Source: Chryseobacterium phocaeense (GTDB taxonomy: Bacteria; Bacteroidota; Bacteroidia; Flavobacteriales; Weeksellaceae). Taken from it: 64,000 bases of DNA. The notes beneath the pieces are model-generated. The model was given only the letters and a program-made list of their open reading frames with translations. It was not told where the DNA came from and did not search any database. A program made the position numbers and the translations under genes. Shown here one piece after another: positions 57,278-64,000 of the stretch; within the stretch, counting starts at the first letter, position 1, and the number at the start of each line of letters is the position of its first letter. The stretch lies in the NCBI RefSeq assembly GCF_900169075.1, contig NZ_LT827014.1, positions 124,001 to 188,000 on the forward strand. The letters are read 5' to 3'.

Positions 57278-60200
57278 TTATTTTTTGATAAGTTTATTCG
57301 TGTATGTATTTTTCTCATTTTTGATAGTAATTACATACATTCCTTTGATCAATGATGCTACATTAATTCTGTTGTTAGCATCAACTTGACCTTGCTGAAC
57401 CAATCTTCCGTCTGCACTGAAAATGCTGTAATCAGCTTTTCCTTTCAGATTTTTAATTTCCACGAAAGTATCTGCAGGGTTAGGATAGATAGAAATTTCT
57501 GATGTTTTTGGACCGTTTACATCGTCTACAGCCAATCCGCTGGTGATTTTCACAGGGAAATCTTTAAATGAACCCTGAGAAATAACTCCACCTCCGGTTA
57601 CCCCAACAGATGGAGATCCGCATGGACCGGTAGCTTTATTGAAGAAAGTGTTTGCCACTCTCATTCTTAAAAGCTTGTCACCTGCATATGCTGTAGCAGG
57701 AACGGTAAATGAAACTGACCCTGTATACTGGCCATTAGCAGGAGGGTCTGTACTTACTGAAGCCACTTTTTCTGTCGCTTCAAAGACACCATTTCTGTTA
57801 TAGTCTATCCATACTTCCATGTTATCATTATATGTAGATACAGTGGTACCTACATTAAAATAAGACAATGTATACTGTGTTCCTTTTGTTAAATTGATCA
57901 CCTTGGTTGCATCTTCACTATAATCTCTATACGTACTGAAAATATTTTTAAAGGTTAAATCTGAAAAGGCTAAGTTAGAAACGTTCATTTGAGCCATACC
58001 GCTGTTATAACTAAAGCTGGCAAAACTATTTCCTCCTGTGGTCATTAAACAGTAATCTACTCCTGTCATCAATCCTTTAGTCTTGAAAGTATAATTACCT
58101 GAGAATGCTCCCGGAACCGAATTCACTACGGCAGCCACCTGAGCTTCATAATTAGACTCGTCTTCAAGACTACTTAAGACCACTGAACTTGTTGTACTTG
58201 TTGCGTTGGACCAGTTTGTCTGTCCTACTTTTCTGTAATTGATTGAATAGGTAGCACCCGGTACAGCATTCCAGGATAGTCTGGCTGTAGTTTTGGAAAT
58301 CTCCGTATTTATAGCTGTTACTCCTGTAGGTGCCGCTGTAGTAGATGTAGGAGCTGTTCCTACTGTCACTTGCGGAGATACAGCATAGAATACATTTCCG
58401 ATAGCAGAAATTTTAAGTTTAACTGCACCTGTTAAGCTGGATGGCATTTGTGCAGTATAACTTCCCGTATTTGGAGTAGAGGCTACGAGTTCTGTCCACG
58501 TTGCTCCGTTAACAAGATCTGTAGTGTATTCAATTTTTACATTCGGTGAATTATATGGTGCTGCATTGGTATTGGCAACATCCCATGAAATGGTATTGGC
58601 TGCATTATTATACAGGGTAGAAGAAGATGTAAGTCCTGAGAATTTAAAAGGACCGTCATTTCCAACAGTAACGGTAGTCTCAGCAGAAGCAAGCATTGGT
58701 CTTCCTGCATTCTCATCTCTTACCGTCACGGCATAATGTAAAGTTCTGGGAACATAAGATACGGTTTCCCAATTTGGAGTTGTAGCAGCTCCCGGAGCTG
58801 TTTTATTCGTTAAAACACCATTCATTACCAACGGTAGGCTTGGGAAATATCTTCTTCCGCTGGTTGTTCCGAAATAAGATCTTGCTAAAGCACCCTGTGC
58901 GCTATATCCCCATCCGCTGTCTCCGGAAATAGAGTTGTAAGAATCTACACTGTCATACTGCTCCCATGCATATTTAATAGGATCTGCATCTGTAGCAGAA
59001 GCCTCCAGATAATAGGCAGTACCTTTAGGGATACTATAAGCCGTAAGCGGGGTAATTACAGGGGCAACATTTGTTGTAATAACTTCTGAAGTTCCACAAG
59101 TAGTCTTACCATCCAGACTATTTAATATCTGATTAATAGAAGCATAATGGAAATAGGCATCTGTAGTATTCTGTACGTTATCTCCTGTGATTCCTGCATA
59201 ACCCATAATGGTAGTACCACCACCAGGTTCAATATTTACACCTGATCCTTCTGAAGCGTGAGAGAAGGTATGGTTAGCTCCCAGCTGGTGTCCCATTTCG
59301 TGGGCAGCATAGTCGATATCAAAAAGGTCTCCTGTAGGATTTGTACTTTGGGTAAAAGCAGATCCTTTAGCCAGACTGGTTGAAGTTGCTGGATTTACAC
59401 ATGTTGATGCAATAGAACCGGCATTTCCGTTTCCTCCCGCAGCATTGAATACGTGTCCCATATCGTAATTCGCATTACCCACCACAGAGGTCAGGGTTTG
59501 CTGAAGGTTGAGATTTAAATTTCCTGTATAAGGATCTGTTGCAGCATCTGTATATAGGAGAGCAGGAATATCCTGAATGATTGCTTTAATACCAAATTCT
59601 TTTTCAAAAATACCGTTTACACGGGTCATGGTAGCATTCATCTGGATTACCGTATTGGTAGTTCCTCCTGTTGGGTCAAATTTCTTGGTATATTCTCCGG
59701 TCGTAGAAAGTGCCAGTCTGTATGTTCTGTATTTTGTAATGGCAGGTCTGTTGGTAATTCCTACGTTAGAAAGATTTTTCTTACCGTTAGCTTCCAGTAA
59801 TTTGATATCTTTAAAATCTTTTTCTTCTGTAGAACATTCAAATCCGTTATCGCTTGCCGTTCTTTTTGTTTTATAGAAAACTCCGTACGTTTGCTTGTCT
59901 AAAGAGATAGGCTCTATAAACTGAAATACACCGTCCTTGATAATCATAGACTGTAATTCTGTTGGAGCCGTACTGAATCTTATATATTTTGAAGGATCAT
60001 CTACTCCCACTCCTACATAAGAACCCAGCTGATATCTGTCTGCCATAGATTGTTCTACAACAGGATCACTATAGACAGCAAATTTTTCAATTTTTCCTTC
60101 TGCAGTAGGAAGAGAAACAATTACAGGTTTTGCATCTTTCCCTGTTTCTACAGCATCTTTTAAGGTATTTCTAAGTGATAAAAGATCTACTCTGTAAGCA

Positions 60201-60322
60201 TATTGAACTTCAACTTCCTTTCTGATTTCTGAAGTTCTCTGGGAGGCAGGTTCCCATCTTTGTGCATTAGCAGAAGCCAAACCGGCAGCCAAAGCACACA
60301 CTAGTAAAATTTTCTTTTTCAT
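57278..60322 (-). CDS. T9SS-exported reprolysin-like zinc metalloprotease (copy 1)
   Basis: 1014 residues. A signal peptide (about 1-20, SANAQ) and a propeptide (about 20-190) precede the catalytic domain with HEMGHQLGANH (near 341) and the Met-turn region TTIMGYAG. A middle beta region follows (YSIPKGTAYYLEASATD, GRRYFPSLPLVMNG), then a fibronectin III domain (about 665-755), a GEVED-type domain (about 760-920, WIDYNRNGVFE) and a type A T9SS sorting domain (ISIYPNPADTFVEI, YTNKLIKK). It is a secreted endopeptidase. It is the downstream partner of a tandem duplicate, with the same terminator sequence. Confidence 0.95.
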   Translation of the reverse strand: MKKKILLVCALAAGLASANAQRWEPASQRTSEIRKEVEVQYAYRVDLLSLRNTLKDAVETGKDAKPVIVSLPTAEGKIEKFAVYSDPVVEQSMADRYQLGSYVGVGVDDPSKYIRFSTAPTELQSMIIKDGVFQFIEPISLDKQTYGVFYKTKRTASDNGFECSTEEKDFKDIKLLEANGKKNLSNVGITNRPAITKYRTYRLALSTTGEYTKKFDPTGGTTNTVIQMNATMTRVNGIFEKEFGIKAIIQDIPALLYTDAATDPYTGNLNLNLQQTLTSVVGNANYDMGHVFNAAGGNGNAGSIASTCVNPATSTSLAKGSAFTQSTNPTGDLFDIDYAAHEMGHQLGANHTFSHASEGSGVNIEPGGGTTIMGYAGITGDNVQNTTDAYFHYASINQILNSLDGKTTCGTSEVITTNVAPVITPLTAYSIPKGTAYYLEASATDADPIKYAWEQYDSVDSYNSISGDSGWGYSAQGALARSYFGTTSGRRYFPSLPLVMNGVLTNKTAPGAATTPNWETVSYVPRTLHYAVTVRDENAGRPMLASAETTVTVGNDGPFKFSGLTSSSTLYNNAANTISWDVANTNAAPYNSPNVKIEYTTDLVNGATWTELVASTPNTGSYTAQMPSSLTGAVKLKISAIGNVFYAVSPQVTVGTAPTSTTAAPTGVTAINTEISKTTARLSWNAVPGATYSINYRKVGQTNWSNATSTTSSVVLSSLEDESNYEAQVAAVVNSVPGAFSGNYTFKTKGLMTGVDYCLMTTGGNSFASFSYNSGMAQMNVSNLAFSDLTFKNIFSTYRDYSEDATKVINLTKGTQYTLSYFNVGTTVSTYNDNMEVWIDYNRNGVFEATEKVASVSTDPPANGQYTGSVSFTVPATAYAGDKLLRMRVANTFFNKATGPCGSPSVGVTGGGVISQGSFKDFPVKITSGLAVDDVNGPKTSEISIYPNPADTFVEIKNLKGKADYSIFSADGRLVQQGQVDANNRINVASLIKGMYVITIKNEKNTYTNKLIKK

Positions 60323-60362
60323 AAATTTACAATGATTCTAAAAAATTATTAAGCATTTTCTG

Positions 60363-60370
60363 CAAAAGTA
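60363..60370 (-). promoter_or_regulatory. Candidate promoter of metalloprotease copy 1
   Basis: Reads TACTTTTG on the minus strand, 40 bases before the ATG. Confidence 0.45.
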
Positions 60371-60496
60371 AAAATTAAAACCAGAATATTATCATTAAAA
60401 AAGATTATTCTCATGCCAAATTAAAAAAAATAAGCATAAAATCCATACAAACTCCATTTTAGGATGCTAACAACTGGAAAAAACTCCTGAACAAAA

Positions 60497-60520
60497 AAGA
60501 CCGGACAAATGCCCGGCCTT
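60497..60520 (-). terminator. Rho-independent terminator of T9SS metalloprotease copy 2
   Basis: Nearly the same hairpin as at 57233-57256 (AAGACCGG...CCGGCCTT, one G-U on the minus strand) followed by TTTTTTG. It was carried along in the gene duplication. Confidence 0.85.
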
Positions 60521-60541
60521 CATTATTAATCTGTTTATTTC

Positions 60542-63500
60542 TTATTTTTTAATAAGCTTATTCGTGTATGTATTTTTCTCATCCTTGATGGTGATCACAT
60601 ACATTCCTTTCGTTAAACCGGCTACGTTGATGATCTGATCGCTGGCGTCACCGCTTTGAACTAATCTTCCGTCTGCGCTGTAGATTTTGTAATCTGCTTT
60701 TCCTTTAAGGTTGGTTACCCCAATAAAGCTTTCAGCAGGATTTGGATAGATTTCCACCTCAGATTTAGTTTCTTTGGTTTCATCCACTGCCAATGCAGAT
60801 CCAAAGATTCTTACCGAGAAATCCATTACACTTCCTGCTCCGCTGGTGATGGTTCCGTTGGTACCGCAAGCATTGTTTAACGGAGAAGAGAAGTTAGTTG
60901 CCACTCTCATTCCCACAACTTTGTTTCCAACAAGAGCAGAAGCCGGAACTGTAAAGTTACCTGCAACGTTTCCTACTCCCAGACCTCCAGATACCTGGCT
61001 GTAATTTGTAGCAGGGCTGGTGTATACTTTTTCAGTGGATTCGTAGATTCCGTTTCTGTTATAATCAATCCATACATTGTACGTCATTGGTGCACTCTGA
61101 TTGTAAAGACCGAAAATAGTGATCGGATAAGAGTTTCCTCTGATCAGGTTGATAATTTTCGCAGGATCTTCACTTACATCTTTGTATGATCTAACGTTGG
61201 TATCGATGTGGTTAACATTGGAAAGCTGTACTCTTGCCACGTTTCCTACTGCATTGAAACCAGTATTCAGGATACAGTAGTTGATTCCTGTTGCCAATGG
61301 TTTTGTTTTGAACACATAGCTTGAAGAGAAACTTCCGGGTACGGAGTTTACCACAGCAGCCACCTGTGTTTCATATGCTGCTTCGTCTTCAAGACCACTC
61401 AGCAATAATGAGTTGGTTGTGCTGGTACCATTCGTCCAGGCAGAAGCACCTACTTTTCTGTAATTCAGAGAATAAGAAGCTGCTCCTGGTACGCTGTTCC
61501 AGGAAACGATTGCTGAATTTTTAAGAACGTCTGCAGAGGTTGTGGATAATCCTGTAGGTGCAGCTGTAGTGGAAGTAGGTGCCGCCCCGATAGTTACCGC
61601 AGGAGAAACTGCATAGAAAATATTGTTGATTGCTGATACCCTCAATTTGATAGCTCCTGTTAAGCTTCCCGGCATTTGTACGGTGTAGCTTCCTGTATTC
61701 GGTGTAGAAGCTACAAGGTCTGTCCAGGTAATTCCGTTATCTGCTGTATAATCTATTTTTACGTTTGCCACATTATAAGGAGCAGCTGTAGTATTCGCTA
61801 CTTCCCATTTAATAGTGTTTGAGGCATTGTTATAAAGAACAGTAGCTGTAGTAAGTCCACTGAATTTGAATGGTCCGTCGTTACCTACATTTACCGTAGT
61901 TTCTAACGATGAAAGCATTGGTCTCTGTGCATTTTCATCTCTTACGGTAACTGCATAATGTAAAAGCCTCGGAACATAAGATACAGTTTCCCAGTTTGGA
62001 TTTGTAGTTTCAGCAGGATTCGTTTTTTTAGTCAGCGTTCCGTTCATTACCAAAGGCAGACTTGGGAAATATCTTCTTCCGCTTGTGGTTCCGAAATAAG
62101 ATCTCGTTAATGCTCCCTGTGAGTTGTACCCCCATCCTGCATCTCCGGAAATAGTAGCATCTTCGTCTACGCTGTCATACTGTTCCCAAGTATATTTTAC
62201 AGGATCTGTATCGGTAGCAGATGCCTCTAAATAATATGCTGTTCCTTTAGGAATGCTGTATGCGGTAAGCGGAGCAATAACCGGCGCTGTATTTGTCGTG
62301 ATATTCTGAGATACCCCGCAGGTTGTTTTAGCATCAAGATTGTTAAGGATCTGGTTGATAGAAGCATAATGGAAATAAGCATCGGAGGCCATTTGTACAT
62401 TGTCTTCGGTAATTCCGGCATATCCCATGATAGTGGTACCACCTCCCGGCTCTACATTCACATCGGAGCCTTCGGTATTATTTGAGAAGGTATGGTTTCC
62501 TCCTAACTGGTGTCCTAATTCATGTGCTACGTAATCGATGTCAAAAGAATCTCCTGAAGGAACTCCATTGGCAGGCGACGTAAATCCGGAACCTTTGTAA
62601 GCTACCGGAGACCCTTGGTTCAATGTCATATCATCGCTGCAGATACATCCTATACATCCGGCATTACCACCCCCTCCTGTGGCACCAAAAAGGTGACCGA
62701 TATCAAAATTGGCTTCTCCAACGTTGTTATGAAGAACATTCATAAGCTCCCCATTCCACGCGCCACCTACTCCGGCATCTGAATCTGAATAAGGATCAGA
62801 AGCGGCTGTGGTATAAATAATATTCTGGTAATCCTGAAGAAGAAGTTTAATTCCAAAGTCTTTCTCGAAAACCCCATTCACCCTGGTCATGGTGTTGTTG
62901 ATCTGCGTAATAGCTCCCGGAACACCTCCGAAATAGGCTGTGTACTCACCGGTAGTAGACATTGCAAGTCTGTATGTTCTGTACTTTGTACTGGCCGGTC
63001 TGTTGGTAATTCCTACGCTAGAAAGATTTTTTTTTCCGTTTTGCTTTAGCAGCATGATGTCCTTAATGTTGGTTTCGTTGGTACCACACTCAAATCCCTG
63101 CTCGCTGTTTGTTCTTTTTGTTTTATAGAATACTCCGTACGTCTGCTTATCTGTAGAGATAGGCTCTATGAACTGAAACACACCGTCCTTGATGATCATA
63201 GACTGCATTTCCGTAGGAGATGTACTGAATCTTACATATTTGGAAGGATCGTCAACACCCACTCCTACATAAGAACCCAACTGATATCTGTCTGCCATAG
63301 ACTTTTCCATTACCGGATTGCTGTAGACTGCAAACTTTTCAATTTTCCCTTCTGCTGTAGGAAGAGAAACAATCACTGCCTGTGCTCCCTTACCGGTTTC
63401 CACCGCATCTTTCAGAATACTTCTGAGTGATGTAAGATCTACTTTGTAAGAGTACTTCACTTCTACTTCTTTTCTGATCTGAGAGGTTTTCTGCGAAGCA

Positions 63501-63574
63501 GGCTCCCATCTCTGTGCGTTGAAACTGGCCACACCGGCAGTCAATGCACAAACGAGTAAAATTCTTTTTTTCAT
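60542..63574 (-). CDS. T9SS-exported reprolysin-like zinc metalloprotease (copy 2)
   Basis: 1010 residues, with the same layout as the downstream copy: signal peptide (SFNAQ), propeptide, catalytic HELGHQLGGNH (near 350) and TTIMGYAG, a beta region, an Fn3 domain, a GEVED-type domain (WIDYNRNGIYES) and a type A sorting domain (VEIYPNPAESFIGV, YTNKLIKK). It differs mainly in a catalytic-domain insertion rich in Gly and Cys (GGGGNAGCIGCICSDD, near 300-315) and in the GEVED region. It has its own promoter and terminator, so the two copies are separately transcribed. Confidence 0.95.
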   Translation of the reverse strand: MKKRILLVCALTAGVASFNAQRWEPASQKTSQIRKEVEVKYSYKVDLTSLRSILKDAVETGKGAQAVIVSLPTAEGKIEKFAVYSNPVMEKSMADRYQLGSYVGVGVDDPSKYVRFSTSPTEMQSMIIKDGVFQFIEPISTDKQTYGVFYKTKRTNSEQGFECGTNETNIKDIMLLKQNGKKNLSSVGITNRPASTKYRTYRLAMSTTGEYTAYFGGVPGAITQINNTMTRVNGVFEKDFGIKLLLQDYQNIIYTTAASDPYSDSDAGVGGAWNGELMNVLHNNVGEANFDIGHLFGATGGGGNAGCIGCICSDDMTLNQGSPVAYKGSGFTSPANGVPSGDSFDIDYVAHELGHQLGGNHTFSNNTEGSDVNVEPGGGTTIMGYAGITEDNVQMASDAYFHYASINQILNNLDAKTTCGVSQNITTNTAPVIAPLTAYSIPKGTAYYLEASATDTDPVKYTWEQYDSVDEDATISGDAGWGYNSQGALTRSYFGTTSGRRYFPSLPLVMNGTLTKKTNPAETTNPNWETVSYVPRLLHYAVTVRDENAQRPMLSSLETTVNVGNDGPFKFSGLTTATVLYNNASNTIKWEVANTTAAPYNVANVKIDYTADNGITWTDLVASTPNTGSYTVQMPGSLTGAIKLRVSAINNIFYAVSPAVTIGAAPTSTTAAPTGLSTTSADVLKNSAIVSWNSVPGAASYSLNYRKVGASAWTNGTSTTNSLLLSGLEDEAAYETQVAAVVNSVPGSFSSSYVFKTKPLATGINYCILNTGFNAVGNVARVQLSNVNHIDTNVRSYKDVSEDPAKIINLIRGNSYPITIFGLYNQSAPMTYNVWIDYNRNGIYESTEKVYTSPATNYSQVSGGLGVGNVAGNFTVPASALVGNKVVGMRVATNFSSPLNNACGTNGTITSGAGSVMDFSVRIFGSALAVDETKETKSEVEIYPNPAESFIGVTNLKGKADYKIYSADGRLVQSGDASDQIINVAGLTKGMYVITIKDEKNTYTNKLIKK

Positions 63575-63618
63575 AATGAACTACATGAATAGAATTAATA
63601 AATTTTAAATATCCGAAA

Positions 63619-63626
63619 CAAATGTA
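63619..63626 (-). promoter_or_regulatory. Candidate promoter of metalloprotease copy 2
   Basis: Reads TACATTTG on the minus strand, 44 bases before the ATG. Confidence 0.45.
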
Positions 63627-63653
63627 ACAATTTCACACATAGTGGCATTAAAA

Positions 63654-63686
63654 AAAGTGACTAATTTTAATTAAATTAGTCACTTT
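63654..63686 (-). terminator. Rho-independent terminator of the prolyl oligopeptidase gene
   Basis: AAAGTGACTAATTT pairs perfectly with AAATTAGTCACTTT (14 bp, 5-nt loop). On the minus strand it is followed by TTTAATGCC. Confidence 0.85.
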
Positions 63687-63709
63687 GATTGATATTTTAT
63701 TTTTATCGC

Positions 63710-64000
63710 TTATTTATTAATTCCCATCTCATATAAAGCAAACGATATCAGATCCGCATTTTCGCTGATCACCTGATCTGTTGCTCTTCCTGCTCCATGG
63801 CCTGCATTTTTCTCAATTCTCAGCAGAATCGGATTTTTACATCCCTGCTTCTCCTGAAGCTCTGCCCCGAATTTAAACGAGTGGGCCGGAACCACCCTGT
63901 CATCATGATCGCTGGTAATAATCATTGTGGAAGGATAGCAGGTTCCCTTTTTTACATTATGCACCGGAGAATATGATTTAAGATATTCAAACATTTCTTT
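63710..64000 (-). CDS. Prolyl oligopeptidase family serine peptidase, C-terminal fragment
   Basis: The last 96 or so residues of a protein that runs off the right edge; codons continue past the internal ATG at 63994. It shows the S9A C-terminal catalytic residues: SDHDDRVVPAHSFKF with the catalytic Asp, and KNAGHGAGR with the catalytic His. The nucleophile Ser and the beta-propeller domain are outside the window. These enzymes cleave proline-containing peptides, usually after export in Bacteroidota. A hairpin terminator follows its stop. Confidence 0.9.
   Translation of the reverse strand, partial: KEMFEYLKSYSPVHNVKKGTCYPSTMIITSDHDDRVVPAHSFKFGAELQEKQGCKNPILLRIEKNAGHGAGRATDQVISENADLISFALYEMGINK

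Overview
The window looks like chromosomal DNA from a Bacteroidota flavobacterium of the Chryseobacterium group (family Weeksellaceae). The reasons are moderate-to-low GC, AT-rich spacers, many copies of the Bacteroidota -7 promoter element TAnnTTTG, weak Shine-Dalgarno sequences, type IX secretion (T9SS) sorting tails, a fused CcoN-CcoO cbb3 oxidase, DUF4349/DUF4251/DUF6705-type lipoproteins, and hairpin-rich filler between genes. Both ends cut through genes. I saw no rRNA, tRNA, CRISPR array, insertion sequence or prophage.

Layout. 1-3932 (minus): the N-terminal part of a T9SS adhesin-like protein, then panB, a small membrane protein and an RluA-type pseudouridine synthase. 3996-13705: a microaerobic respiration locus, with a Crp/Fnr regulator diverging from ccoI-ccoS-ccoNO-ccoQ-ccoP, a strong terminator, then ccoG-ccoH and a TauE/SafE-like membrane protein. 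13718-16574: three secreted proteins, including a lipoprotein with a JAMM-like metal site and a DUF6705-type partner. 16759-20517: serS, a lipoprotein, and a flippase overlapping a hexapeptide acyltransferase. 20539-24216 (minus): an MCE/MlaD protein, an Hdr-like membrane Fe-S protein, a CCG-domain protein and a conserved unknown. 24346-29163: a PpiD/SurA-type foldase diverging from lon. 29558-33008: an AI-2E permease, a Cys-rich double-glycine-leader peptide, DoxX and an acyl-CoA dehydrogenase. 33217-36285: a DUF4349 lipoprotein and a TraB / ECF sigma / membrane protein operon. 36494-40511: pgi, a methyltransferase, folD and queE. 40686-44342: a WcaJ-type sugar transferase, then an MlaE-MlaF-porin-like operon behind a highly structured leader.

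44378-47963 holds a small coiled-coil membrane protein, an M48 lipoprotein protease, a DUF4251 lipoprotein, meaB and two tandem cytochrome c lipoproteins. 48092-53317 holds a dipeptide epimerase and a lipoprotein, then an RNA/ribosome repair cassette in the order rtcB, nucleotidyltransferase, prfH, TPR protein. A tiny promoter-ORF-terminator unit precedes rtcB. 53398-57139 holds an M28 peptidase, a stress-protein-like gene and methylmalonyl-CoA mutase. 57278-63574 holds two tandem T9SS-exported reprolysin-like metalloproteases, followed by the C-terminal end of a prolyl oligopeptidase.

Functional themes. The cco locus is a near-complete oxidase structural and assembly set, and c-type cytochromes recur at 47364-47963. 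Mla-type lipid transport is split between two loci (mlaD at 23 kb, mlaE-mlaF at 42 kb). MeaB and methylmalonyl-CoA mutase belong to one pathway but are 8 kb apart. The least ordinary places are the rtcB-prfH cassette with its upstream mini-gene, the structured leader before mlaE, the JAMM-like lipoprotein/DUF6705 pair, and the Cys-rich GG-leader peptide. All functional calls rest on reading motifs by eye; no database search was possible.
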